A DNA stretch of 64,000 bases from Erythrobacter sp. (GCA_030148605.1 JASBTD010000053.1:62001-126000), one strand, 5' to 3'. Positions 33,505 through 41,813 are shown, counted from the stretch's first letter. The notes: generated by a model not told the origin, from the sequence alone. Numbers and translations are program-made.

Positions 33505-34637
33505 GCGAGCGTGAACTGACTGTTCGGTTGGTGCCATCGGTCGGCTCGCTTGACGCCGCACAATGGAACGCGCTGGGCGGTAATCGCAACCCATTCGTCA
33601 GCCATGAATTCCTGACCGCTTTGGAGGTTTCAGGCAGCGTTGGTGAAGGCACGGGCTGGGACCCGGTGCCGATCGTGATCATGGACGCTGATGAGAACCT
33701 GCTCGGCGCATTGCCCAGCTATGCCAAGGGCCACAGCCAGGGCGAATATGTTTTCGACCATTCCTGGGCTGATGCGCTGCACCGTGCAGGCGGGCGATAT
33801 TACCCCAAGCTGCAGATCGCCGCGCCGTTCACGCCGGCCAATGGTCCACGGCTTTTGCTCAAGGATGAGAGCCTTGCCCTGCATCTGCTCAAAGGCGCAG
33901 AAGCGGTGTGCCTGCAAAGCAAGCTTTCCTCAGCCCATGCCACTTTCATCGAACCCGAACAACTTCACCTGTTCGAAGAGGCTGGCTGGCTTTTGCGCAG
34001 CGACATCCAGTTCCACTGGGAAAACCGCGGATACGCCAGCTTTGACGATTTCCTTGGCGCGCTCTCGGCGCGCAAACGCAAAGCGATCAGGAAAGAGCGA
34101 AAAGCGGCTCAGGAGGGTGTGACGATCATTCAGCTCAGCGGAGATGACATCCGCGAAGAGCACTGGGATGCGTTTTGGTTGTTCTACCAGGACACCGGCG
34201 CGCGCAAATGGGGCTCGCCTTATCTGACGCGCGAAGCCTTCAGCCTGTTTGGCGAGCGCATGGCAGACCGGATCGTGCTGATCCTGGCCTATATGGACGA
34301 CACGCCGATCGCCGGCGCGCTCAATTTCGTTGGATCTGATGCGCTGTATGGTCGCTATTGGGGGTGCAGCGTCGACAAGCGCTTCCTGCATTTCGAGCTG
34401 TGCTATTATCAGGCGATCGACATCGCTATCGGGCGCGGGCTGCAGCGGGTCGAGGCGGGCGCGCAAGGCGGGCACAAGCTTTCGCGAGGTTATGAACCGG
34501 TCAAGACATGGTCGGCGCATTGGCTGGCTGATCCCGGCTTTCGCGAAGCCGTTGCCGACTTCCTGGAGCGCGAGCGCGAAGGCGTTGCAGCAGACCAGAA
34601 CTACCTGGACCAGCGCACGCCGTTCAAGAAGGGATGA
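33501..34637 (+). CDS. GNAT-like DUF482 (peptidogalycan synthesis-type) protein
   Basis: The 378-residue protein starts at a GTG overlapping the GDPD stop. DUF482 features include NPFVSHEFLTALEVSGSVG, ENLLGALPSYAKGHSQGEYVFDHSWADA and EAGAQGGHKLSRGYEPVKTWSAHW. The fold belongs to the GNAT/Fem superfamily, which transfers acyl or aminoacyl groups. The substrate is unknown; the family has been described as a possible peptidogalycan biosynthesis protein. Its stop abuts the convergent Sel1-like gene (TGATCA). Confidence 0.88.
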   Translation: MSERELTVRLVPSVGSLDAAQWNALGGNRNPFVSHEFLTALEVSGSVGEGTGWDPVPIVIMDADENLLGALPSYAKGHSQGEYVFDHSWADALHRAGGRYYPKLQIAAPFTPANGPRLLLKDESLALHLLKGAEAVCLQSKLSSAHATFIEPEQLHLFEEAGWLLRSDIQFHWENRGYASFDDFLGALSARKRKAIRKERKAAQEGVTIIQLSGDDIREEHWDAFWLFYQDTGARKWGSPYLTREAFSLFGERMADRIVLILAYMDDTPIAGALNFVGSDALYGRYWGCSVDKRFLHFELCYYQAIDIAIGRGLQRVEAGAQGGHKLSRGYEPVKTWSAHWLADPGFREAVADFLEREREGVAADQNYLDQRTPFKKG

Positions 34638-34970
34638 TCAGGCAGCCTTGCGGCGTTCGTTGATCAGCCATTCGCGCGCCTGACGCTGGGCTTCGGCGAT
34701 TTCGCGCGCGGTCATCTCGTCCGATATGTCGGCCCGGCAATAGGCGGCCTCTTCATGGCCCTTGCTCGCGGCGAGATTGAACCATTTATGCGCTTCGACC
34801 AGATCGCATTCCACGCCATGGCTGCCAGTTGAGAAAGCAACCCCCAGATCGAAATAGGCGGTAATCTCGCCTGCAGCAGCAGCTGCGAGGCATTGCGCGA
34901 TCAGAAGCTCTGCTTGCTTGGTGCGGACTGGCTCTGCAGCACCTGTATCAATCGATTTCAGTTCCATCAT
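34638..34970 (-). CDS. Sel1-like repeat protein
   Basis: Start taken at ATG 34970 (GGGGGA 5 bases upstream), giving ~110 residues; an ATG at 34982 or the track start at 35045 are alternatives. One Sel1-type repeat is clear (AYFDLGVAFSTGSHGVECDLVEAHKWFNLAASKGHEEA), followed by a partial one. Such helical repeats mediate protein contacts. No signal peptide is present. The function is unknown. Confidence 0.75.
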   Translation of the reverse strand: MMELKSIDTGAAEPVRTKQAELLIAQCLAAAAAGEITAYFDLGVAFSTGSHGVECDLVEAHKWFNLAASKGHEEAAYCRADISDEMTAREIAEAQRQAREWLINERRKAA

Positions 34971-35276
34971 TCGGTCCCCCATTGTGCAGTCCGAACCCCC
35001 TTGCCGGACTGCGCACCACCGAATTCGCCAGAACATGGTCAACAAATAGTTAACGCGGGTGCAAACTTTTTGACCAAGCTTTCATCGCTCAAATCGCGAA
35101 AGGTCGTTCGCAGGAGATTAATCAACCGACTTTATACACGCGCCCATTGGATTCGGCTTGTGCGCCAAAGGGGTGCGCCCTATAGGCGCGCGCAGAGGGT
35201 CACCTCGCCACCGGAACATCGGGGCAGCAGGGCATGGAACGGTCACGCGAGGTTACACTTGGGTTGAGAGGATCAT
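34971..35276. promoter_or_regulatory. Divergent intergenic region between the Sel1-like gene and dksA
   Basis: The region contains an inverted repeat GCAGTCCG/CGGACTGC at 34986-35012 and a CtrA-box-like TCAA-N7-TTAAC at 35039-35054 (one mismatch to TTAA-N7-TTAAC). A weak promoter-like pair, TTGTGC at 35158 and TATAGG at 35181 with a 17-base spacer, could serve dksA. The CtrA site is a visual match only. No gene is seen. Confidence 0.35.
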
Positions 35277-35735
35277 ATGGCCACTGCGGCATTTGAAGAA
35301 ATCGACATACTTGAAAAGGCGAAACGCATGCTTGGACCGGATTACGTGCCCAGCGATGACGAGCCTTACATGAATGAGAAGCAGCAGAATTATTTTCGCA
35401 TGCTGCTCTTGGAATGGAAAAAGTCGATCCACGAAGCAGCAGGGCAAACGCTTCAGTCGCTTCAGGATGGCCCGATCCGCGAGCCCGATTTGAATGACCG
35501 TGCTTCCAGCGAAACCGATTGGGGCATCGAGCTTCGCACGCGTGACCGCCAACGCAAGCTGATTTCCAAGATCGATTCTGCGCTGCGCCGGATTGACCAT
35601 GGCGAGTATGGCTATTGCGAAGTGACCGGTGACCCGATCGGGCTGCGCCGTTTGATCGCTCGTCCGGTTGCGACCATGACGGTCGAAGCGCAGGAAGCGC
35701 ATGAGCGCCGCGAGAAAGTATCGCGCGACGATTAA
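35277..35735 (+). CDS. dksA: RNA polymerase-binding transcription factor DksA
   Basis: A 152-residue factor that binds the RNA polymerase secondary channel with ppGpp to control stable RNA genes. The coiled-coil region MNEKQQNYFRMLLLEWKKSIHEAAG and its tip motif (DRASSETDWGIELRTRDR) are intact. The zinc-finger region reads YGYCEVTGDPIG and ATMTVEAQEAHE, so only one of the usual four cysteines remains. That single-cysteine form is known in other alphaproteobacteria such as Rhodobacter and retains function. GAGAGGATC precedes the ATG. Confidence 0.94.
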   Translation: MATAAFEEIDILEKAKRMLGPDYVPSDDEPYMNEKQQNYFRMLLLEWKKSIHEAAGQTLQSLQDGPIREPDLNDRASSETDWGIELRTRDRQRKLISKIDSALRRIDHGEYGYCEVTGDPIGLRRLIARPVATMTVEAQEAHERREKVSRDD

Positions 35736-35771
35736 GCGCGGCCAAGCGCCGCCAAACCGCGGTCAGATAGG

Positions 35772-35787
35772 TTAATTCTTCATTAGC
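35772..35787 (+). promoter_or_regulatory. CtrA-box-like site upstream of the PilZ gene
   Basis: TTAATTCTTCATTAGC matches TTAA-N7-TTAAC with one mismatch. It lies 82 bases upstream of the PilZ start codon. CtrA commonly controls motility and c-di-GMP genes in alphaproteobacteria, so the site is plausible but unproven. Confidence 0.35.
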
Positions 35788-35868
35788 AAAACCGGGCTAA
35801 TTGTTCCCTGACGAGTGAGGTTCGCGTATTTTCGCAAGCTGCACCAGAAGAAGGGGCGAAACTTAGCC

Positions 35869-36141
35869 ATGGCTAGTGTCCAAAGACGTAGAGCACCTCG
35901 TGAGCCGGTATTCCACTTGGCCGATCTGCGCGTGGGCAATCAGTCTACCCCGCACAGGGTCAAGGTGCGCAATCTTTCCTCGCAGGGGCTGATGGGTGAA
36001 GGCCCGGTCCCCGTTTCAAGCGGAACACGCCTGACTGTGGATTTGCCCAAGCTTGGCGAAGTCGCTGGCACTGTGGTGTGGGTGCAGGAGCCGCGCTTTG
36101 GTGTGGCGTTTGACGAAGAAGTTGATCCGCGCCTCGCTTGA
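35869..36141 (+). CDS. PilZ domain protein
   Basis: Start at ATG 35869 (MASVQRRRAPREPVF) gives 90 residues; the track ORF adds 18 unlikely residues. The c-di-GMP-binding PilZ signatures are both visible: an arginine-rich RRRAPR before the barrel and VRNLSSQGLMGEG (NxSxxG). The remainder (VAGTVVWVQEPRFGVAF) is the usual PilZ beta-barrel. It is a single-domain effector, probably linking c-di-GMP to motility or surface growth. Confidence 0.9.
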   Translation: MASVQRRRAPREPVFHLADLRVGNQSTPHRVKVRNLSSQGLMGEGPVPVSSGTRLTVDLPKLGEVAGTVVWVQEPRFGVAFDEEVDPRLA

Positions 36142-36213
36142 TTCAGAGTAATTCGGGCAAGCTTCTCTAAATCCGCTGACCAGGCTGCATCTTGATGCTA
36201 CCGCTGCATCAGG

Positions 36214-37680
36214 ATGCGATTCTTGTGTGCGATACTTATTGCCCTTTCCCTGGCGGCATGTGGTCCAACAGGGCCTGATGGACCGGTTGAAGTTGCAATA
36301 ATCGGGGAAAGCGATTCCCTGGCTGATGAAGGCCTCAGGCTTTCCCCCGCCGCACAGCATTTGCGCGCCGCTACCACCGAAGGTCTGGTCGCGCTGGATG
36401 CCTCGGGGCAGGTCATCCCTGCGCTGGCGGAGCGCTGGATCGTGACCGATGACGGTCAAAGCTATATTTTCCGTTTGCGCAATTCCGACTGGACCGACGG
36501 TACGCCGATAACCGCTGATGACGTTAGGCAGTCACTCTTGCGGGTCCTGCGCCAGCTTCGCGGGACATCGCTTGGTCTCGATTTGACCAAGATCGATGAA
36601 ATTCGCGCGATGACTGGGCGGGTGATCGAAATCCGGCTGACCGGCCCGATGCCGGATTTCCTCCAGCTTCTCGCTCAACCCGAACTCGGCCTTGCCAATG
36701 ATGGAATTGGGGCAGGGCCGATGGCGATCGACGGTGAAATCGAAGATGGCTTGGCCAAACTGATCATCTTGCCACCTGAACAGCGCGGGCTGCCAATGCG
36801 CGAAGACTGGGATCCTGAGGCGCATCGCTTGCTGCTTCGCGCGCTCCCGGCTGGTGAAGCTGTCGATGCTTTTTCTTCGGGCGATGTCGATCTGGTCCTC
36901 AACGGACAGCTCGCCAGCCTGCCATTGGCAGACACCGGCCCGCTCACACGCGGAACTGTGCGGCTCGACGCCGCGCTGGGCGTGTTTGGCTTTTTGGCGC
37001 GCAATAATAATGGTGTTCTATCGACGCCTGAGCTGCGCGAGGCCATCGCCATGGCCATTGATCGGACCAATCTGATGCAGCCGTTCAATATTGGCGGTTG
37101 GCGCGCATCGACCTGGATCGTACCTGTCGAATTGGCCGGCGAAGAAGGCCCGCAAGAAGAGCGCTGGGCTGCTCTCACCATTGATGAACGGCGCGCCATC
37201 GCCAGCAGGCGAATTGCAGCGTGGGAAAGCGCGCAATCGCGAGAAGCATCGGTAAGGATCTCCTTGCCAGCCGGGCCGGGCAGTGATTTGCTGTTTGCCC
37301 AGCTTTCGCGCGATCTCGCGCAAGTGGGCATCAGCGCACGCCGCGTAGATGAAGGGCAGCCAAGCGATCTCGAATTCTTCGACCGTCTGGCACGCTATTA
37401 TGCGCCGCGCTGGTATCTCAACCAGTTCAACTGTCGGCTTGAACTCGGGCTTTGCTCCGAAGTGGCCGACGACCTGGTCGAGCAGTCGATTATGGAGACT
37501 GACGCGGCGGCGAAAGCCCGCTTGCTGCAAGCAGCCAATCGCGAACTGGCGCGCGAGAACATCTTTATTCCGCTCGGGGCACCAGTTCGCTGGTCGCTTG
37601 TTCGCGGAAACATCACAGGCTTTGCAGAGAATGCCTGGGGCATGCATCCCTTGTTTCAACTGGCTGATCCCACCATCTAA
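36214..37680 (+). CDS. Peptide/nickel-type ABC transporter substrate-binding lipoprotein
   Basis: A 488-residue family-5 solute-binding protein. It has a lipoprotein signal (LCAILIALSLAACG; lipobox LAAC). The SBP_bac_5 signature region is ATTEGLVALDASGQVIPALAERW then YIFRLRNSDWTDGTPITADDV. The C-terminal half holds ELREAIAMAIDRTNLM, also typical. It should bind oligopeptides or similar ligands in the periplasm. No permease or ATPase genes are adjacent, so it is an orphan binding protein. Confidence 0.85.
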   Translation: MRFLCAILIALSLAACGPTGPDGPVEVAIIGESDSLADEGLRLSPAAQHLRAATTEGLVALDASGQVIPALAERWIVTDDGQSYIFRLRNSDWTDGTPITADDVRQSLLRVLRQLRGTSLGLDLTKIDEIRAMTGRVIEIRLTGPMPDFLQLLAQPELGLANDGIGAGPMAIDGEIEDGLAKLIILPPEQRGLPMREDWDPEAHRLLLRALPAGEAVDAFSSGDVDLVLNGQLASLPLADTGPLTRGTVRLDAALGVFGFLARNNNGVLSTPELREAIAMAIDRTNLMQPFNIGGWRASTWIVPVELAGEEGPQEERWAALTIDERRAIASRRIAAWESAQSREASVRISLPAGPGSDLLFAQLSRDLAQVGISARRVDEGQPSDLEFFDRLARYYAPRWYLNQFNCRLELGLCSEVADDLVEQSIMETDAAAKARLLQAANRELARENIFIPLGAPVRWSLVRGNITGFAENAWGMHPLFQLADPTI

Positions 37681-37697
37681 AGGGAAAGGAGCCGCAA

Positions 37698-38114
37698 ATG
37701 GTTAGACCAGAGCCGATCCACCCGGTCAGCATGTCGATACCCACGGGAAGCGACCCGCAATCGGTGCGTCAGCGCGTGGAAGCGCTTGAAATGCTGCTGG
37801 AACGCAGCTTTCGCATTCCGGGCATCAACTATCCGATCGGGCTTGATGCGATCATCGGTTTGGTCCCTGTGCTGGGCGATATCGTGACCACCGGGCTGAG
37901 TGCCTACATGGTATGGGAGGCGCGCAATCTGGGCCTGCCCAAATGGAAGCTGTGGCGCATGGCGGGCAATGTCGGGTTCGATGCCTTGCTGGGTGTGGTG
38001 CCGGTTGTAGGCGACGCAGCCGACGTGCTGTTCCGTTCGAACACCCGCAACCTGCGCATCATCAAGAAGCATCTGGACAAGCACCATCCCGAAACGCGCG
38101 TGATCGAAGGTTAG
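37698..38114 (+). CDS. DUF4112 family protein
   Basis: A 138-residue protein with the DUF4112 core: FRIPGINYPIGLDAIIGLVPVLGDIV and NVGFDALLGVVPVVGDAADVLFRSN, two Gly/Pro-rich membrane-associated hairpins. The spacing of the repeated GLVPVLGD / GVVPVVGD motifs is characteristic. The function is unknown; membrane association is likely. AAAGGAG precedes the ATG. It starts 17 bases after the binding-protein gene and ends 49 before kynA. Confidence 0.85.
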   Translation: MVRPEPIHPVSMSIPTGSDPQSVRQRVEALEMLLERSFRIPGINYPIGLDAIIGLVPVLGDIVTTGLSAYMVWEARNLGLPKWKLWRMAGNVGFDALLGVVPVVGDAADVLFRSNTRNLRIIKKHLDKHHPETRVIEG

Positions 38115-38163
38115 GCGCCGGGCCTGGTTTCAATTGTGACCATTGCGCGCTAGGGCTGCGCTC

Positions 38164-38958
38164 ATGTCGAAACAGGACGTTACCTACACCAGCTATCTCG
38201 ATCTGGAGCGCGTTCTTGGCGCGCAGCATCCCGCCTCGCCTGCGCATGACGAAATGCTGTTTATCATCGTGCATCAGGCGAGCGAATTGTGGCTCAAGCT
38301 GTGCCTGCATGAGCTGACGGCAGCGCGCGAACATATCGCCGCAGACAATCTGCGCCCTGCGTTCAAGATGCTGGCGCGTGTGGCGCGCGCCCAAGGCCAG
38401 CTGATCCAGAGCTGGGATGTGCTCAGCACCATGACGCCGCATGATTATTCGACGATCCGCCCGCATCTGGGTGCGTCGAGCGGTTTCCAGTCCTGGCAAT
38501 ACCGGATGATGGAATTCATGCTGGGCGGGCGCAATCCGGATATGATCAAGCTGCATGAGCGCTTGCCGAGCGCGGCAGGGAAGCTGAGCGTGGAAGCTGC
38601 CAGCCCGAGCATTTATGACGAGGCTGTGCGCTTGCTGGCCCGGCGCGGTTTCGCGATCGACCGCGAAGCGCTGGAGCGCGATATCGAAGCGCCCTACGCG
38701 CACAATACCAGTGTCGAAGCGGCCTGGGCGGAAATCTACCGTGACCCGCAAGAGCATTGGGATCTCTACGAGCTGGCCGAAAAGCTGGTTGATCTGGAAT
38801 ACCATTTCCAACGCTGGCGCTTTGGCCATTTGAAGACTGTCGAGCGGATCATCGGGTTCAAACGCGGCACAGGCGGAACGCCGGGCGTGCCCTATCTGGC
38901 TGGTGTGCTGAAACAGGCGTTCTTCCCCGAATTGCTCAGCGTGCGGACCGCAATATGA
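38164..38958 (+). CDS. kynA: Tryptophan 2,3-dioxygenase
   Basis: Start at ATG 38164 (MSKQDVTYTSYLDLERVL), 264 residues, normal for bacterial TDO. The haem enzyme opens the tryptophan indole ring to N-formylkynurenine. Conserved features are HDEMLFIIVHQASELWLKL, the GASSGFQSWQYRMMEF substrate/haem region, the proximal haem histidine in FGHLKTVERIIG and RGTGGTPGVPYL. It begins the kyn operon: kynB overlaps its stop by ATGA. Confidence 0.95.
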   Translation: MSKQDVTYTSYLDLERVLGAQHPASPAHDEMLFIIVHQASELWLKLCLHELTAAREHIAADNLRPAFKMLARVARAQGQLIQSWDVLSTMTPHDYSTIRPHLGASSGFQSWQYRMMEFMLGGRNPDMIKLHERLPSAAGKLSVEAASPSIYDEAVRLLARRGFAIDREALERDIEAPYAHNTSVEAAWAEIYRDPQEHWDLYELAEKLVDLEYHFQRWRFGHLKTVERIIGFKRGTGGTPGVPYLAGVLKQAFFPELLSVRTAI

Positions 38959-39602
38959 GCAGCTGGCGATCCTCGCGCCGGATCTGGGATATCTCGCAAC
39001 GCTTGCACGCGGGCGTGCCAGTGTGGCCGGGCGATACTGCGTTTCAGCAGGTCGGGACGTGGCAAATGGGCAAGGGGTCACCGGTCAATGTGTCTGCCCT
39101 CACACTGTCGACGCATACCGGCGCGCATGCCGATGCGCCGCTGCATTACGATCAAAGCGCGCCTGACATCGCTTCAGTGGAGCTCGATGCCTATATCGGC
39201 GAATGCCTGGTCGTCGACGCGCGCGGGAGCAATGGCGCGATCGAAGTTGGCGATTTGCCGCATCTGGGCAGCGCAGACCGCGTCCTTTTCCGCACCTATG
39301 CGCGTTTCCCGCATGATGAGTGGGATGAAGGCTTCACTGCGATCGCGCCGGAAACGATCGAACGGCTTGCGGTGCAGGGGGTGAAGCTGGTCGGGATCGA
39401 CAGCCCTTCGATTGACCCGCAAGACTCCAAAACCATGGATGCGCACAAGGCGGTCTTGAAGGCCGACATGCGTATTCTCGAAGGGTTGGTGCTCGATGAT
39501 GTGTCGGAAGGGCGCTACGAATTGATCGCGCTGCCACTACCGATTGTTGGCGGGGATGCGTCGCCGGTGCGTGCTATTTTGCGCGAGATTCCAGATGCTT
39601 GA
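38955..39602 (+). CDS. kynB: Kynurenine formamidase
   Basis: A 215-residue metal-dependent cyclase-fold enzyme that hydrolyses N-formylkynurenine to kynurenine. The metal-binding motif HTGAHADAPLHY, the N-terminal WDISQRLHAGVPVWPGD and the GIDSPSIDPQDSKTMDAH segment are typical of KynB. It overlaps kynA by 4 bases and kynU by 8, so the three are one coupled operon. Confidence 0.94.
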   Translation: MSSWRSSRRIWDISQRLHAGVPVWPGDTAFQQVGTWQMGKGSPVNVSALTLSTHTGAHADAPLHYDQSAPDIASVELDAYIGECLVVDARGSNGAIEVGDLPHLGSADRVLFRTYARFPHDEWDEGFTAIAPETIERLAVQGVKLVGIDSPSIDPQDSKTMDAHKAVLKADMRILEGLVLDDVSEGRYELIALPLPIVGGDASPVRAILREIPDA

Positions 39603-40812
39603 GCGTGCACGCGAACTTGACGCTGCCGATCCGCTGAGCACCTTTCGCACCCGCTTCGCGCTGCCTGAAGGCGTGATTTACCTCGACGGCAACTCACTGG
39701 GAGCATTGCCAAAAGCCGCGATTGAGCGGGTTCAGCAAGTGGTGACGGGCGAGTGGGGCAAAGGGCTGATCCGCAGCTGGAATGATGCCGACTGGATCGG
39801 TCTGCCGCAGCGGATCGGGGCAAAAATCGCACCGCTGATCGGCGCGCAACCGAACGAAGTGATCGTTGCTGACAGCGTTTCAGTGAACCTGTTCAAGCTG
39901 ATGAGCGCCGCGCTTCAGATGCGCCCGGGGCGCAAGATAATCCTTAGCGAACCGGGCAATTTCCCGACCGATGTCTATATGATTCAGGGGCTTGAGGCGC
40001 AGGGATTGGCCGAACAACGCTTGGTAAACCGCGATAACCTCGCTGTAGCGTTAGATAGCGACGTAGCACTGCTTCTGCTCACTCATGTACATTACAAGAG
40101 CGGTGCGATGCATGACATGGCGGCGCTAACCAAGGCTGCGCATGATGTGGGTGCTCTGGTGCTGTGGGATCTGTCGCATACCGGCGGCGCGATGCCGGTT
40201 GATCTGAATGGCGTGGATGCCGACTTCGCGGTCGGTTGCGGCTACAAATATCTCTGCGGCGGACCGGGTGCACCGGCCTATGCCTTTGTGGCAGAGCGGC
40301 ATCACGACAAGTTGCATCAACCGTTGTCCGGCTGGATGGGGCATGCGCGGCCGTTTGCGTTTCGTGATGACTACGAAGCGGCGCCGGGTGTTGACCGCTT
40401 GCTGTGCGGCACCCCGCAAATCCTCTCGATGTCAGCGCTTGAAGTGGGCGTTGACCTGATCGCGGAGATCGGGGTCGAGCGGCTCTATGCCAAGTCACAG
40501 GCACTGTCCGAATTCTTCCTCGAATGTCTGGCCGAGCATGGCCTTGCTCTCGAACTCGCCAGCCCCGCCAACAGCACCGAACGCGGCAGCCAGCTGAGCT
40601 TCCGGCATGAACACGCCTATGCGATCTGCCAAGCGTTGATCGCATGCGGCGTGATCGGCGATTTCCGCGATCCGGATATCCTGCGGTTGGGTTTTGCGCC
40701 GGCCTATCTGCGGTTCGAGGATATGGCAAAAGCCGCTGGCCATCTGGCCGAAGTGCTTTCAAGTGGCGAATGGAAGCGCCCTGAATTCAACCAACGCGCG
40801 GCGGTTACTTGA
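39595..40812 (+). CDS. kynU: Kynureninase
   Basis: Start at ATG 39595 (MLERARELDAADPLSTFR), 405 residues. This PLP enzyme cleaves kynurenine to anthranilate and alanine. The signature IYLDGNSLGALPK, the PLP lysine in GCGYKYLCGGPGAPA and the aspartates in LVLWDLSHTGGAMPVDLNG are present. It completes the tryptophan-to-anthranilate route. No downstream anthranilate-degrading genes are seen in the window. The AT-richer gap at 40813-41204 follows. Confidence 0.95.
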   Translation: MLERARELDAADPLSTFRTRFALPEGVIYLDGNSLGALPKAAIERVQQVVTGEWGKGLIRSWNDADWIGLPQRIGAKIAPLIGAQPNEVIVADSVSVNLFKLMSAALQMRPGRKIILSEPGNFPTDVYMIQGLEAQGLAEQRLVNRDNLAVALDSDVALLLLTHVHYKSGAMHDMAALTKAAHDVGALVLWDLSHTGGAMPVDLNGVDADFAVGCGYKYLCGGPGAPAYAFVAERHHDKLHQPLSGWMGHARPFAFRDDYEAAPGVDRLLCGTPQILSMSALEVGVDLIAEIGVERLYAKSQALSEFFLECLAEHGLALELASPANSTERGSQLSFRHEHAYAICQALIACGVIGDFRDPDILRLGFAPAYLRFEDMAKAAGHLAEVLSSGEWKRPEFNQRAAVT

Positions 40813-40898
40813 AGATTTTCTCCGTTTCGCGCTGTCATATCAAATATTTCAAGTAATTTTTCCGAGATTCACCTAAATATGTCTTGCGGCATGGCGCA

Positions 40899-41027
40899 AT
40901 GCCAAATCAAGCCGCAGTCAAGGAGGTGATTCCAATAGACATTACAACTGCAATTGCGATTGCAATGCTGTGCATTGCGTTCACGACTTTGGTGGTGAAA
41001 ATCATCGAAGTTTCCCGTTCTGATTAA
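40899..41027 (+). CDS. Possible small membrane peptide (holin-like)
   Basis: A 42-codon ORF (ATG 40899) too short for the track ends DITTAIAIAMLCIAFTTLVVK then a charged tail, a single transmembrane helix. An internal AAGGAGGTGAT (40920-40930), fully complementary to the 16S rRNA 3' end, is followed 8 bases later by ATAGAC, suggesting the real product is ~30 residues from an ATA codon that may once have been ATG. The peptide style resembles tiny holin-like toxins, but no family can be confirmed. A hairpin (TGCGGC/GCCGCA, 40885-40916) precedes the ribosome site. Confidence 0.4.
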   Translation: MPNQAAVKEVIPIDITTAIAIAMLCIAFTTLVVKIIEVSRSD

Positions 41028-41034
41028 CGGGTGA

Positions 41035-41098
41035 GGGGCGAGTGCTGCAACATTCGCCCCAATTAGTGAGGGCCGCATCGCTGCAACGACACGGCCCT
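41035..41098. repeat. Two hairpins with the same loop sequence after the small ORF
   Basis: Hairpin one (41035-41060) pairs GGGGCGA with TCGCCCC; hairpin two (41069-41098) pairs AGGGCCG with CGGCCCT. Both loops contain GCTGCAAC. The repeated loop suggests a common binding partner, such as a small RNA or protein, or simply duplication. The first could also terminate the small ORF transcript. Confidence 0.6.
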
Positions 41099-41100
41099 GA

Positions 41101-41140
41101 GAGTGATTCCATGATCACTACAACTGCAGGTATGTTATAG
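41101..41140 (+). pseudogene. Truncated second copy of the small ORF start
   Basis: AGTGATTCC-ATG-ATCACTACAACTGCA repeats the start region of the small ORF above (GTGATTCCA-ATA-GACATTACAACTGCA) with few changes. Here the start codon is ATG, but the frame ends after nine codons (MITTTAGML then stop). It looks like a degenerate tandem duplicate, and it supports the idea that translation of the first copy begins at the corresponding position. Confidence 0.45.
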
Positions 41141-41160
41141 GGAAAGTTCCCCTACTTTTC

Positions 41161-41193
41161 AATTAAAACTATTGAAGGAAAACTCCTCAATAG
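41161..41193 (-). terminator. Intrinsic terminator of the HNH gene
   Basis: On the minus strand CTATTGAGGA and TCCTTCAATAG pair (one bulge) around GTTT and are followed by TTTTAATT. It lies just after the HNH stop codon. Confidence 0.75.
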
Positions 41194-41204
41194 ATTCAAT
41201 TACC

Positions 41205-41813
41205 TCACTCCTCCAGCTCGATGTCCCAATAGAGGTAATCGCGCCAGGTTTCATGCAGATAGTTTGGCGGGAATAGCCGCCCGCGCTGTTGCAATTGCCA
41301 GCTGGTCGGGCGGATCGGCTTTTCATGCAGGTGCATGTGAGCCTGCTGCGGCGTGCGCCCGCCTTTCTTCGCATTGCAAGGCGCGCAGGCTGTGACGATG
41401 TTCTCCCATGTGGTGCGCCCGCCCATCCGGCGCGGGATCACATGGTCGAACGTCAAATGCTCTGCATTGCCGCAATACTGGCAAGTAAACTGGTCACGCA
41501 AGAACAGATTGAAGCGCGTGAAGGCAGGAAACTCGCTCTGCTTCACATATTGCCTGAGCGCGATCACGCTGGGGATCTGCATGTCGAGCGAAGGCGAATG
41601 CACTTCGCGGTCATAGCTTGCGACAATGTCTACCCGGTCCAGGAACACCGCCTTGATCGCAGTCTGCCACGGCCACAGGCTTAACGGGTAATAGGACAGC
41701 GGCGTGTAATCGGCATTGAGCACCAGCGCAGGGCAGGAAGACAGGCTGCGTGTCGGATCCTGTTCAGCGCTGCGGAACTGTGCCGCCTTTTCGATCAGTT
41801 CGGCTTTGAACAC
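41205..41813 (-). CDS. HNH endonuclease family protein
   Basis: A 202-residue protein with a C-terminal HNH domain: CQYCGNAEHLTFDHVIPRRMGG, WENIVTACAPCNAKKG. The four zinc cysteines (CxxC twice), the catalytic His in DHVIP and the Asn in ENIV are all present. The N-terminal half (PALVLNADYTPLSYYPLSLWPWQTAIKAV) is the conserved domain of a chromosomal HNH family widespread in alphaproteobacteria. It is not obviously mobile; no restriction partner is next to it. A DNA repair or processing role is likely. Confidence 0.9.
   Translation of the reverse strand: MFKAELIEKAAQFRSAEQDPTRSLSSCPALVLNADYTPLSYYPLSLWPWQTAIKAVFLDRVDIVASYDREVHSPSLDMQIPSVIALRQYVKQSEFPAFTRFNLFLRDQFTCQYCGNAEHLTFDHVIPRRMGGRTTWENIVTACAPCNAKKGGRTPQQAHMHLHEKPIRPTSWQLQQRGRLFPPNYLHETWRDYLYWDIELEE

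Noticed and set aside
41205-41813. HNH nuclease as part of a defence or mobile system
   Set aside because: It belongs to a widespread chromosomal HNH family and has no restriction, methylase or transposase partner nearby.
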